Below, in pieces: positions 23,946 to 36,148 of a DNA stretch of 64,000 nucleotides. Both the position numbers and the translations under genes were made by a program. The number at the start of each line of letters is the position of its first letter. Positions within the stretch are counted from its first letter, which is position 1. This stretch comes from Meandrina meandrites (lineage: Eukaryota > Cnidaria > Anthozoa > Scleractinia > Meandrinidae), in the NCBI GenBank assembly GCA_963693305.1, contig OY855905.1, positions 22,659,437 to 22,723,436 of the forward strand, in the 5' to 3' direction. The notes under the pieces are model-generated. The model ran no database searches, was not told the origin of the DNA, and saw only the letters and a program-made list of their open reading frames with translations.

Positions 23946-24319
23946 TTTGTATCCTTTTGTATCCTTTTTTCGCTTGGGCGGTTTGTTTTCCAATTACAGA
24001 CCACGTGATATTCTCTAGAGAATCCACATAAAGTTTATTCATTCGTATACACGCGACTATTTGAAAATTTGAAAGCAAGAATTCCCAGGAGTATCATCAA
24101 ATGGTCTGTAATGGGGCAACAAATCGCCCAAGCGAAAAAGGTCTATAGGCCATCTCCGAGTTGCCTTTTGCCTCAGATTCAAAACGAGTCTTCGCGCGAA
24201 ACTATTCAAATAAAAAGAGATTTGATTTGCATGAAAATGGACGTGAAGGTGGAAGGCATTTTCATATGAATGGTTTCGCACGTAGATTCGTTTTCAAACG
24301 GAGGCAAAAAGTAACTCGA

Positions 24320-24790
24320 CCCTTCTTCTCTGCGCCAGGAATCGAGACCTCTTTCTGCCTCCAACACCGCAAGTCCGTGATTCACGGACTCATTGTCAAA
24401 TCTGACAAATCTGATTGGCTTAAAGATACAGAACGAGAACTCTGCGCATGTTCATGCTAATGCTCAGAAATTGGGAACGGTCAGAGTTCTCGAACCCTGA
24501 TGGAGACCAGAAGGATCGCGGGCTCTGGGGACGAGAATGATCAATTCAAATACAGTAGCTCTGTTGACACAAAGAAAAAGCGAACGACTTGGAGCAAATC
24601 TAACACTTCTCGGTACCAAGACACGTGAAAATCTTGATACGAAATCCTGAGACTTCTGAGCTAGAATTTTCTTTTTACGGTTAACATTTATTTTTTCGGC
24701 CAACGACTGTTACGCCTAAGGCCTACGGCTAGCCTCATTGAGACCCACTACTTGAAGTTTCGTTTTGATATGATACTTCAGTTTATTTTT
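24320..24790. repeat. second-layer inverted arm, right
   Basis: Mirror of 22610-23120. It includes GGGCTCTGGGGACGAGAAT (24523-24541), the terminal motif of the CTCGTCCCC MITE family seen at 39234, 47174 and 55063. Confidence 0.7.
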
Positions 24791-24828
24791 AGGCTTTTTT
24801 TTCGACATTTATTGGGGGAAATTGTCAA

Positions 24829-25880
24829 TAAACTTTTTATTGACAATTAGTCAGGTACCTCCTTGTAAGGATGAGCTGAGAACTTGCCTGCTTTTAATTG
24901 AATTAGAGGGAAACCAACAACCTCCCAAACAAAACAAACACTGTGTTACCGGCCGCAGCGTGGGAAATGAAAATAATCACTCACAGCAAAACTGAAACGC
25001 TTTTACATAGTCTGAAAGGCATCTTTTCTCAGGTAAGAAACATTTCTTTGCCTTGTAAAATAATTTTTAAGGAAAAAAGTTTTGGGGAATTACAGAGATA
25101 AATATAGCAAAATGTCGCTTTCGGAGCTAATTTGCACATTGGTATTTATCGCTGTTTCTTTTGAAAATCCTGCAACAGCGGAGATTTTTTTCCTCGAACG
25201 ACGGCTAAATCGACAAATATTATTTATTTGCATGTCACAGTGTGGTGTTTAGTGGTAATGATCGTATCTATAGGCGTTCCCTGTAAAGAAATCGGACCGT
25301 CGTTATCTTTGGTTTTAATCAAAATGGTCAAAATTTGGGAAAATCTTGCTGCTCTGTACGGCGCGAAGTGCAGAGTGCCCACAAATTTTATTCGATAGGT
25401 TTCTAGACTGGTATTAGTACTTTCGAGATACAATAGACTTGACTTCTGATCAGGTCCCACATTCGAGAAAATCGCTTTCAACTACAGGTATGTTACGTGT
25501 CACGCATTCCTGAGTCCGTTAGGAAGTGTTTTTGAAAATTCATAACTCAGTCAAAATTTTATAGAATACAATTGTTTGACCGTTAAAGTATAGAAGAAAC
25601 ATAAAACCTTGATATATAAAATATTCAGCTTGTTTGGTTAAGGAAATACGCTTTGGCAGCGACCGACATTTAGTGCTAAATTATGGAGTCTTCAAATGCA
25701 AATTGGGTGGTTTTGAGGTTGCAGTAAAAACCGCCTCACAAAAAATAAAAATAAAAGATTTGATCCAAATAAATGTGATATTTGTTCATGGGATATAATG
25801 GTCGACTTTCACTGAAAATATTAGAGAAATCGGTGAAGGTCGAAAATTTGCCTTGTCCGCTGTTACGCGGACAGCCTCTT
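24829..25880 (-). repeat. right outer arm of the 5-kb palindrome
   Basis: Reverse complement of 20878-21953, nearly identical over about 1.05 kb. Confidence 0.88.
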
Positions 25881-25882
25881 AA

Positions 25883-27188
25883 TAACTGGTCTCCGGCACC
25901 CCGCGCCAGCAGCTCCCAATACCACAGGAAATACATCGCTATCAACACTGATTGGCCAATTAGAATGCGAGGGTAACCGCTGGGTATAAGTACAATTTCA
26001 TATCATGTTTCAGTCCTCTTTTGTTACAACGCGTTTTGTTTGAAAAGACAGTTCATACAATCGTACGTTCAACTGTTGAACGAGTCGCAAATCAAAAACT
26101 CAAGAGACTGTGAAATGGCACAAGAAAAGGAATGTAATATACCTAGAAGTTGATGCATTCCTTTGCTTACTATGTAACACCATGCAAGCATGATTTCGCC
26201 GAATTTCATGCATTCTCAATCTCTGAGTATTATACTAACTGACTTTGTAAATAATAATGGGCGAACAATTGGTAAGTTCCTTGAATGACATAAAAAAATG
26301 TATAAACAAATCAATTTATTGATTAATTAAAACTTAATTTCTTGTTATGCAACAGTGATGCTTTCAATGGATTAAGTCGACATGACGAATGGTTTAATTC
26401 ATATGTTTGCTTTGCAGAGACAATATATACTGTAGTCACTTGATATAAAATGTATGAATTAAAAGGAGAGACCGTAAGCTGGACCAGTGACGAAGTGGGC
26501 AAAAGCGTTGTGTGACTACCAAAAACAATGTACCTCTTGACAACGAAAAAACATTTGAAAACATGCAGCAAATACACACAAAAAATCTCTGTTGTAATTG
26601 TTATGTTTTTTTTCTTTCCCTATTCTAAGGGTTTACTTTTTACAGCCAGGTGGAAGCAACGTCTACTTTGATATTGTTTACGAATGGAATTTACTACATT
26701 TTACCATACCATGCACCTACACCTGCACGATTTTAAAGTAGACAGTACAGCTTGGGTGATTTTGTTTTTGACAATTGGAATCAAAAGATTTCTCAAGCAG
26801 CGAGTAAACGCAGCATTCGCATCATTCAACCTACCAGCTGATTTTCAAAGTTCTTCATTTCAATTAACTGTACACCAAGCAGAGAGTATCCACTGTTGGA
26901 AAAATCCGATTTTCCGACAACATTTCAAAGATCACTGCTAAAACCTCACACAGTGTTTCCTTTCGAATAAACCAAACAACAATTATATCTTAACCGCATA
27001 CTGCTGAGTCAGTGCTCATTTTAATGACATCGTGGCTATACACGAGAATTTCCCCAGTCCTCCATCGACTACCACTCATTTTCTCTCGCCAGCCTCTTCT
27101 CTCCTTTCTACACTTCCTCTTCTTTACACAATTTAATCATTTTAAATCCCTCCTCCATGACCAGTTCTATCCCTTCCCACTCGAGATC
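25883..27188 (+). repeat. duplicated block, copy B part 2
   Basis: Continuation of copy B after the 5-kb insertion, matching 10081-11495. Identity ends near CTCGAGATC (CTCGATATC in copy A). Confidence 0.85.
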
Positions 27189-28152
27189 AAGCGCAGCACT
27201 GCATCGTTTACTGCTTACGTCACTGGCTTGAGAGGACGGGAGTCGCTCGGAAGAACATCTCGCCTCCTGCGCGCATGTAACTTGTTTGGATAATTGGGTA
27301 ATCTGCTGACCAGTTTGTACTCCATTACGTTTTGGGTAATTTGAAACTCGCCGAGGCTCGGTATTGACAATTTCATTTTCCACTTTCTGGAAATAGGTAA
27401 AACAAAAGTGTCATCAAACTTGTTACATGTTTCTAGTTACCTTCAAATTGGTTACAGTGTAATAAGTTCGATAAATGTATCCTTCAGTTCGATGTTATCA
27501 GCAAAATTAATATTGGACGGAGTTACTGTCATCCAGAGTAATCACGGTTTAAAGAGGAATACAACTTTTCGGCTTTCACTTTAAGTATCGCTCAAGCAAC
27601 TCATCGCATGTACTTCTTTGTTGCTATTAAAGCAGTCAAAGCAGTTTAGTGTTTTTATGACTGCGCGCGCTGATTTTGAGGATAAACTGTATCCCTTTTA
27701 GTCAATGATAAAGAAATAGGAAGTAAAATAATAACATACAGATAGGTCGGCCATTCGCTCAGGCCGAGGAGAAAACATGACTACAAAGGAAATCACACAA
27801 TCAAAAGCTGTAATTAATCCGAAGTACAAATAGGCACTTGATAAGCATTTCGAGAAATCTAAATTCCGCTTGATTTTGTTTTCCTTTTTTTATCTGCTTC
27901 GAAGTGTGGACAACGTTTTAGTGCGTTGATTTTTCTTGAACCAATTATAAACTCTTCGAACACCAACCCATCCCAAATATTGAATTACTGATGAGAGTAA
28001 CTCAGTAATTCGAACCTCTGTTTTACGGATCTTTCGATTACCCGGGCTTCTGCTCAGCGGGACTCTTTCGACTCTTCTATTTTCGCGAATGAATTCGGAT
28101 AATAGAAGTTTGACCAGTGGGTCACCAACGTTTTCTTTCTGTTATTTACTAT
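27189..28152. other. intergenic, no gene seen
   Basis: No coding or repeat structure is supported. The stretch holds the 3' ends of the + strand gene cluster and the downstream flank of the minus-strand Ig gene. Confidence 0.5.
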
Positions 28153-28903
28153 TCAACATAATAAATTTGAATAATCAAGTTTAGTTACCCGATTGGTTGA
28201 TTTCTTGTCACTGCAGGACTTGCCCATTACAACCACGTTTCCATTCATGTCCGTTTTCTTGACCAGTCCCACGCCATGTTTTTGTTTGGCCTTCTCTAGC
28301 GCCCTGATAAACACGGCCGTCAAAATGATAAGGAAGGCTACAGGTATAGCTACAAGAACAGCCAGGGGTAATTCTTGCGTCTTACCAAACAGAGCGGCAT
28401 ACCTGGCTTCTATTTCGTGAGCTGAGGGCGTGGAACCTTCGGAAAAGCAAAAAGAAAGTACTGTCAGATGGCGGCAAGCTGTTCAATGTTTGATGAAGCG
28501 TGCCATTATTATTATATTTAAATGAAATGATACTTTTTATACTTTTTAAACTTTTCAAAAATTCTTATATACATATTATACTTGTACATAACTCTTTTTA
28601 GGCATCTATTATATAATACATATTTATATAGATTATATATTTTTTCTTTTATACAATTTTGCGTTCAATGTTTGATGAAGAGAGCCATTATTATTATATT
28701 TAAATGAAATGATACTTTTTATACTTTTTAAACTTTTCAAAAATTCGTATATACATATTATACTTGTACATAACTCTTTTTAGGCATCTATTATATAATA
28801 CATATTTATATAGATTATATATTTTTTCTTTTATACAATTTTGCGTTCACGCACACGTTTTAACGAGCGCTTGCGCTTCTAGGTGTCGCGTGGTTAAATT
28901 AAG

Positions 28904-28957
<54 letters not shown>

Positions 28958-31900
28958 GACAGTTGAAACGTTTCAAAGTTTTACTTCACTTTTGACAATT
29001 ATTTGTATGGCACCTTCCTGTGGGTTTTCCAAACTTCTTGCCAAACGCGCAATTTTTATTTTTCGAGTTTTCTGCCTTCCAGACGCACCTAGTTTATTAC
29101 TGAGCAAGACTAAGCAGACAGTCAACCAAAAGTTAATCACAGACAACCACTTTAAGACTACGTTGTAAGCAGATGACTATGGATATTAAGTTAGTTTTCT
29201 GCTTTCCAGACGCACCTAGCTTTTGATTGAGAAAGACCAAGCAGTCAGTCAACCAAAAGAGATGTCAAAAGTTAATCACAGACAACGCTGTAAGCAGATG
29301 ACTATGAATATTAAACTTTTAGCTCACAAAGCCAAGAATGAAACGAGGGCGCAGTGAGGGATTTTTGTTTTGTCAATAGTTGTCCCTTCCTTTTGTTTCG
29401 CGTAACATGAATGTGGATGAAAGCATGGAAACGATATGGGGTCACGTCAACTGTCTATAACACTAAAGGGGCACTGTCACGGGAATTTTGGGGGTGAAAA
29501 TGTGCTAAAGATGAAATGAAATACTTTTTCGCGTACCCAGAATACTCCCAGAAAGTCAAGAGAAGGAAATCTATTGATTTTCTCGAAGGAAGAACAAACC
29601 ACACTCAGTTATAGGCGATTTTTTCACGAAACAAAGGAAAAACTTGAAAAAATCAGCCTGGTGTTTTCAAGTTGCAGCCATTCGAATCCTGGCGATCCGC
29701 AGCCAAACACAATTATAGTCTCAGAGAACTGGTTGGGTAGTTTTAAGCAAAACTAAACCAATATTTTTGGGTCTACTGTCATTAGAATGTCTTTTGGCTT
29801 TTCAAAGTTATCCTTTAAACAATGGTGAACTTAAAAGTTACCTTCGACAACCACCAAGAACGCACCACAGCTCACTCTGCCGAGTTCATTAAATGCTTCA
29901 CAAATGTACTCGCCTTCATCATGAAGCGAAACATTTTTTACAAGAAATACTGATTCCCCTTTGAAGAGGTGACCACTTAGTCCACTGTCCACAATACTTG
30001 AAACCTTGACTGGAACAATGCTCCTAATCTCTGTAAACGTTGTTTGGGTTGAATTGTCAGAGGCATTCACTTGAACAGTATATCTTGTGAAGTACCACCT
30101 GACGTATGTTACAGAGTCGCTGAACACGTGACAATGAAAGCTTGCTTCACCTCCAAGGACTGTTGTCTTGTTAGTCATTAGTGACTCTACAATCATGGGA
30201 CGACTGGTTGAAGATTCTAAAACAAAAGGGGTGCACGTGTCAGGGTAACTGATTTTAGTTACATGTATTTACTGTACCAGTTATACTCCTGAAAGGAGAA
30301 CCGAAGGGTTATATTTACTCTGCATCCCTATTTAAGGGACGAATTGGCGAAAAATATAAAGTGAGCTCTTTCCGCATTTAATTGTTAAGAAAACATTCTA
30401 GCCATATTCTGAGAAAAGAGAAACTTCCCACTAATGAGAGCGCTTGCAAGACACAATGCCTTCGCGTGTGTCATGTTTGCTGGCCTGCACTGCTGACGAA
30501 AAAGGGCAAGAGAAGGGCAAATTAGGAAGTTCCTTGTCATTCTTATCCTTCCGCGATCTGGTAACGAAATGCTATTTCTTAATTTCAAATAGCTGCTAGT
30601 TGATATTGCATTGTATTGTAATGTATTTCACTACATTGTGCTGTATTTTCCTGATAAAACACCCAAATGACACAATACCACGTTAAAACCAATATCTCAC
30701 CATAAACATATAGAAGGAATGTCCTGTTAATGGCACCCAGTGTGTTGTTCACATGACAAGAATAGTTCCCTGCATCTGCTAGCAGTATTGTACTCAAAAC
30801 CAACTTTCCAAACTTAATGGTGTCCTCTAACCTGCGATATGTGATATCCAAAAGGGGAATATTGTATTTGAACCAGAATATTTCTGGGCGTGGTTGACCA
30901 TCAGATGAACAATCTAGTTCAATGTTATCTCCAACTTTTGCAGATACAGTCATAATGTGAGGCAATGAAGCTCTGATGAAGAATGGACCTGTATGGGTCA
31001 AGTAGAAAACAATAAATTTAATTTATTTTAATTTATAAACATAATTATATATACTAATTTCACTCCCTGCTCCAGTGAGAGCTTCAATAAAAATTACTAT
31101 TGGATCTATGAGCAGGAAAATGTTTTTTTTAGAGCCATATATATGTAGTTAAATCTGTTTATTTCTTTTTTTGTAATTTGTTCTTCTGTGATTTGTACTT
31201 CTAATCATTTCGCATATTGTATCAGTTCTACATCCTCAGCATCTCTTCAGTGCAGTGTTAAAATTTAATGCTACATGTAGAAAGATACTTTTTTCATGTG
31301 TTAATTGGCAGTGATAAAAAGCTGAGCTCTACTCTCTACATATACATGTATTGCTTTTTATGGTAAACTGTGTGTTTGAGCCTACTGACCCATCAGGCCA
31401 GAGCTTATCCTGGTTTCCATAGCATTAACTGACTAGGAGTATTTCTGTAAGTTTCTGATCAACAACTCCACTTGTCGAATCAGGAATAAAATTGGCCATT
31501 TAACAAATCAACTGAAGTGATAAATTCCATAGGGGTCCTGCCACAACTAGTTTTCATGAACCCCACTAATGAGATGCAATTTTCCCATCGACATCTATAA
31601 AATTGTCTATTTCGAGAATCAAATGATTGGGACTGTCACTTTTTTTAATGGAATCTCGTCAACAGCATTTGACAACCCTTTCCCACTCACTTTAAAATAC
31701 TCCCTCATCACAGTAAAACAAAATTTCTTTCATTATTTTTGTCATAAGAAGTATTTTGCTGGTCTCTGAGGATTAGAACTTGTTTTTTTATATTGTTATG
31801 TCTAGAAAGAGTTTTAAATTTTAATACCATGCAGTATTCCTATGTGTGCATTAGAATACTGTATAACTCTGCATATACACATTATACATGTATACCAAAA

Positions 31901-33201
31901 AATGCTGCTTACAATGTATGAGCCCTAGGCTCAACCAACTTGGTAAGGGTCTTTGGGTGAGCTTGCAGGGGCTATATCGCAATATATCCACAGGGAAGGT
32001 GGGGGGGGGGGGGGGGGGGGGCTTATTAGAAGAATAAAATAAAGTTTTGAAATGAGGCACTACAATATCGATCGAAATGCATTTTTTAATCTACTAGTTT
32101 GTACTTATTAAGCTTTCCAACATCCTGATAGGTAAGGCAAGGTAGGTAGGTAGGTAAAGTCTGTATACGAGCCTAGGGGCCCATCAGGCCGGAGCTTATC
32201 CCGGTTTCCATAGCATGAAGCGACTAGGAGTATTACTACTCCCCCCTGGACAGGATGCTAGTCCATCGCAGGGTTACCTCCAGCAGTAAATTCGCCGGTA
32301 CCCATTTATACACCTGGGTGGAGAGAGGCACTATGAGAGTAAAGTATCTTGCCCAAGAACACAACGCAGTGCCCCGGCCAGGGCTCGAACCCGGACCGCC
32401 CGACCCGGAGTCCAGCGCACTAACCATTAGGCCACCGCGCCTCCCACCAACACCCTGATAGAGCAATACTTAATTCTGTTTAGTACTGTCATCCAGCACA
32501 TGGGGGCTTATATTCAGTAGGGGGCTTATACCCAGATGAATTGTTTTGTGTACAGGCACCAGTAGATGGGCCTATAACTGGGGGGGGGGGGGGGGGGGGG
32601 GCTTATAAGCAGTAGCAATGTTCTTTTTGGTCACTAAGTATTGTTAGGAGAGATGTTTTTTAATGGTAATACATTATATATTTTTTTTTTAGTCTAATTT
32701 CCAGAGGTGAATATAAGAATGGGACATTCTGATTGGTCGAAAAGCTCTGGTTTATGACGCTATATTCACCTCGCTAGGAGGTGAATATAGCATTTGAGGG
32801 CTTGGCTACTCAGCCACGCCACCTTTGCCATCCAGGCAAGTAAACATGGCAGCCTTTGCTGAATGAAATTTTCGTTCATTCTGAAGAAATCACTCCAAAT
32901 CCGGAGTATTCAACACTTGTTTACACGTATGCAAACAAGCACATGTGTTTATTGTTTTCGTGTTTTAGTTTTTTATTTTGTAGTTCTTGATATTCACCTC
33001 TGAAAATTAGACTAAAACAATTATTCGCCTCAGGCTCAGTGAATCTCGGCGAATATTCCCCTCGACTTCGTCTCGGGGAATATTCACCGAGATTCACTTC
33101 GCCTTCGGCGAATAATTGTTAAATATCACAAAAATAATTATACCTGACTGTCCATAACTGTAGCCCCAGAGTGCAAAACAGAAAACTCCTAGAACAAGCA
33201 T
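28153..33201 (-). CDS. Ig-superfamily receptor with two Ig domains and an ITIM-like tail
   Basis: Four minus-strand exons: 33201-33144, 30988-30701, 30216-29842 and 28436-28153. All introns are GT-AG and phase 1. They join to 1005 nt (334 aa). Exon 1 is a signal peptide (MLVLGVFCFALWGYSYGQS). Exons 2 and 3 are whole I-set-like Ig domains: C46-W58-C97 with DAGNYSC, and C144-W156-C221 with DEGEYIC. Residues 263-284 are one TM helix (LPLAVLVAIPVAFLIILTAV), followed by a basic tail of 50 residues. The last residues contain LDYSNL (327-332), matching the ITIM consensus (S/I/V/L)xYxx(I/V/L). Hence a type I surface receptor. A 5' UTR exon upstream of 33201 is possible. A weak GTAACT donor in exon 4 could remove the motif. 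Ligand and gene family are unknown. Confidence 0.8.
28481..28844. repeat. 182-bp tandem duplication in intron 3 of the Ig gene
   Basis: Two head-to-tail, nearly identical 182-bp AT-rich units start at 28481 and 28663 with GTTCAATGTTTGATGAAG. The downstream edge is 45 bp from the last exon. Confidence 0.9.
28905..28957. repeat. (ATTG)n microsatellite
   Basis: About 13 uninterrupted ATTG units in the same intron as the 182-bp duplication. Confidence 0.9.
29066..29315. repeat. 125-bp imperfect tandem duplication
   Basis: Two units share TTTTCTGC(C/T)TTCCAGACGC, CAGTCAACCAAAAG, AAGTTAATCACAGACAAC and GTAAGCAGATGACTATG. They differ by small indels. They lie in intron 3 of the Ig gene. Confidence 0.75.
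30345..30575 (-). repeat. dispersed repeat, copy 2
   Basis: Reverse-complement copy of 22105-22350, at about 80-85 percent identity. It lies in intron 2 of the Ig gene. Confidence 0.75.
31383..31450 (-). mobile_element. SINE 3' fragment
   Basis: CCATCAGGCCAGAGCTTATC and TTTCCATAGCAT match the 3' part of the full SINE at 32128-32444 in the same orientation. The promoter half is missing. Confidence 0.7.
32128..32444 (-). mobile_element. tRNA-derived SINE, nearly complete
   Basis: Read on the minus strand it begins with a tRNA-like head: GGTGGCCTAATGGTTAG (A box) and GGTTCGAGCCC (B box). A conserved body follows: CTTGGGCAAGATACTTTACT, TAGTGCCTCTCTCCACCCAG and AAATGGGTACC. It ends with a tail containing ACCT repeats. 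It is a pol III SINE; the body resembles the conserved central domain shared by many invertebrate SINEs (MetaSINE-like, from memory). Other copies lie at 5745-5900, 31383-31450 and 58862-59165. Confidence 0.85.
32501..32605. repeat. recurrent GGGGGCTTAT(A) motif with a long G run
   Basis: GGGGGCTTATA occurs near 32505, 32520 and, after a run of 21 G, 32597. Another 21-G run followed by GCTTATTAG is at 32001-32021. The repeated pairing of a G run with CTTAT suggests a shared origin or slippage from a short motif. Confidence 0.6.
32690..33012. mobile_element. TIR MITE, copy 1 (copy 2 at 59870)
   Basis: Left end TAATTTCCAGAGGTGAATAT and right end ATATTCACCTCTGAAAATTA are inverted repeats. Inside is CTCGCTAGGAG in a small stem. 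The same ends and the block GACATTCTG(A/T)TTGGTCGA recur at 59870-60545. It lies in intron 1 of the Ig gene. Confidence 0.75.
33013..33126. repeat. fold-back unit adjoining the MITE
   Basis: Bounded by AAAACAATTATTCGCCTC and GGCGAATAATTGTT, with a nested stem GATTC(T/A)CGGCGAATATT...GAATATTCACCGAGATTC. It ends 18 bp before the signal-peptide exon of the Ig gene. Confidence 0.75.
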
Positions 33202-35131
33202 TTTTAGAATGAAAATGATTGTTTTCCATGTGTTCCAGAAACCAGATTTGTTCTGCTGTATGCACTGGCACCTCAATAATATAAAAACTTGCTGTACTCA
33301 GTCAGTCATGCATTTTACTGTGATATTCTGCAAAAAAAACATTGTAGGACAATGAGGGAATTGCATAAAAGGATAAGTCTATACCAACTTTCAGGTTATG
33401 AGAAAAACCACAGCTGGGTGAGCTGGGGTCTCCCATAGAAAGGAGGTGGGGGTGATTGTTGAGGCGAGGTTAGGTACATGTACTTAACTTAGGGTGTTAA
33501 AATAAAAAAATGATTACCATTATCCTGATACCTTTCAACATTATTAAGCAGAAATAAAACACCTAGCCTGTAAATAGGCTGTCCTGTGGGTTATACACTG
33601 TAGGGCCAAAAACTGTAGGGTCAAAAACTCCCTGCCACAGGGGTCAGGGAGATCTTCCTCATACCACCCTCAGCTTGCTCCACTCACTGATTCTCTCTTC
33701 ACCCCACTTGGAAAGCTTTTTTACAGGTGAAAAACATATGACACACAAATCAAGATTCCAGATGGTTCCTTGTGACTTTTTACTGAAGTGTATAAGAGCC
33801 CATCCCTTGCCCTTCTTTTGGGTGACCCTATTTGGCGGAATGGTGGAATAATGGTATGGCACTAGTTTGCTTGCGGTTTAGGTAACTGCAAGCAAACCCG
33901 GATGAAGCAAGTAGTAAATGTAGAAATATTCCTTGACCCCCCCCCCCCCCCCCCCCCACTCCTCCTCAAAATAAAATACTAGCCCATCACAGATCAACCC
34001 GCCAGCATTTTGTAAGGTTTCCCTAGCATGTTACTTATCATTCTGTACACATATCCAATGTAAATGGGGCAAAATTATAATAATTGACTCCTGAGTAATG
34101 CATGTGGAGCAGTTTCTTGTAATACACCAATACAGGCATTTTTGAGTGGCAAATATGATGACTCTTAAAAAAAATGCCAGCGTCGTTTTTAACTGCAGTG
34201 TATATAAAAGCTTGTATTTTTTTCAGCCCTGCATAAAATATTAATGACTTTGATCACCTGCTAACAGTCAGGTTACTCTTTATAAGACTAAGGGAAAAAT
34301 TGTAGTTGTTATTTTCCTTGCCAGATCAAACAACATCGAATCGTTTTGCAATGTTATATGCCTCAAACTTCATTGCAGACATTGCAAACAAACAAAGATG
34401 TTATTATTTTGCCAAAACAAGAATACTGCTGCGGGTTTGTATCATTTTAAAACCATGTTTATGTCAAAAATAACGAAAGATTCGAAATGTCATACAATGT
34501 AAGATATTGAGTATATGGCTATATCAAAGCAAGCATAATGTTTTAGCTTATATTCTCACCTTTAAAAGCGAGGATCTTTTCCTTTCATCCGTCGATAGAA
34601 ACAGTGAATAAGCTTGCTTGTAGTTGAGCCCGGTAGTCGAGGGACAAGAGCGAAACTCTCAAGTGTATTTTGAACAATGACAGAATCGCCAAGGGGCGAT
34701 CGCATTTCCAAAATTAGATATACAAACAAGTGACAGGCTCCCACTGTGATGCGATGGAGAAAATCCTCTCAATTTAAATTTCAAAGCAATTAGCGAAGGA
34801 TGGCAGCTGGATCTAGCGATGGAGACGAATCCCAAGGAAAATTAAAACGCATAATTTTTAAAGTAGGTATTGTTTCACGGATAAATGAGTGACTGCCATG
34901 CCGTCAGCCGACTTACTCCGTTCGTAAACAACTTACCAAAACATCGTCTCCAAGTTGAATGGTACAATGGTGAAGGTAAATAAAACACTCATACTTTCAA
35001 ACAGATCACTGTTGACAAGAGTTGAGATTTTGTACAGGACAAAATAAAACTGTATTTTCTCTGCAAACATGCCATGTTGTGTGTTTGTCGTCGGCCGAGT
35101 CGGCCTTGTAAATTTGGCGCGCTTCACTATG

Positions 35132-35187
35132 TAGCCACGCCAGCTTTTCCTCGTCACGCAATCTTTCCAAACTTGCGTGACGAGCTA
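35132..35187. mobile_element. short hairpin MITE
   Basis: A 12-bp perfect stem (CTCGTCACGCAA / TTGCGTGACGAG) lies within TAGCC...GCTA ends. The GTCACGCAA/TTGCGTGAC core resembles the hairpin at 36149-36236. Confidence 0.55.
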
Positions 35188-36148
35188 TTATTATGTGTTG
35201 TGCATTGGCTACTAATTGCAGTGATTAGAATTCCTCAAGATGAAAATGAATGTTAATAAACAATAAAAAACTACATTGCACTTTGCACTGTTTCCGATAA
35301 TCAAATAATATGTACAGTACGATAAGTAGCTTAACTGAAATTTAACCCGGCGTGTTCGTCAGTGTTCGGGAGGGGAAGGGAGGGAATCCCAAGCACAAAC
35401 GTTGGAATTTTTTTTTTTGGGAAAAGACCTGTCAAAGGTAACAGAATCTATTGTAAGGCGCTCGACTCAAGTTCATCTCCTGCCACTGAAGAGTTTTGAA
35501 AGGGTCGTCTGTCGACCGGTCACCAAGTGCCGCGTTCCGGACAAAAGAGATTATTTCCGCAAAAGTATGTTTGTATGTTACATTTATAACTAGAGTATGT
35601 AGAAGTTTATTTACGGCATATGTTAAAGTAGCAATGTCACAGTGTTTTAGTCATTTTTCTGATTACTTTGAAAAAACGCGAAAATAAACGCGAAAACCAT
35701 AAAATAAACGCGAAAACGCGAAAATAACCAAGGATGGTTTCAACTGACGAAGATTAAGACGAATTACATTCAACAAACTTGAAAAAAACTTGCAGGTTTT
35801 TTCAAGATGTGTTGTCCGTGACTTGTAGCTCCTTTAAATACGTACCTTATGGTATGGACAATATGGAGACTGTGAAAAGTTAAAATAGAACCTCCTCGGG
35901 CTAATCGGAAAATAGAAGGAATGTTCAATGTTCACATTCCAATAAAGAAGTAACAGGAGAAAGAATGCAAAATTTTCCCTTCATCAGAATCTCATGTGAG
36001 CATCATTTCCGCAAATGTTAGGCTAGTGGATTCTGTTGGCCCTGCCGTGGACCCTGGACTGACACGAGGATGCTCCGTCCGCGAGGGGTACCTTTTATCA
36101 GGATGTAGGTGTATAAAGGGGTAGAGTTGAAGTGAGGACCTGTCATTT

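Larger units (their letters stand above)
20876..25882. mobile_element. 5-kb palindromic (long-TIR) DNA element, non-autonomous
   Basis: Comparison with the uninterrupted copy A (ACTGGTCTCC at about 10081) shows that these 5007 bp were inserted. The ends read CATTAAGAGGCTGTCC on the left and GGACAGCCTCTTAA on the right, with TAACT on both outer flanks (20871-20875, 25883-25887). Both ends also contain TTAA, so a TTAA target cannot be excluded. The outer arms are about 1 kb. Each arm starts with a small stem, GTCCGC-GTAACA-GCGGAC. No transposase is visible; the interior is made of further inverted repeats and a dispersed repeat. Confidence 0.85.

Noticed and set aside
32382..32444. Possible tRNA gene (A and B boxes on the minus strand)
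   Set aside because: The boxes are the head of a SINE with body and tail, and other copies with the same structure exist. No acceptor stem pairing was evident.
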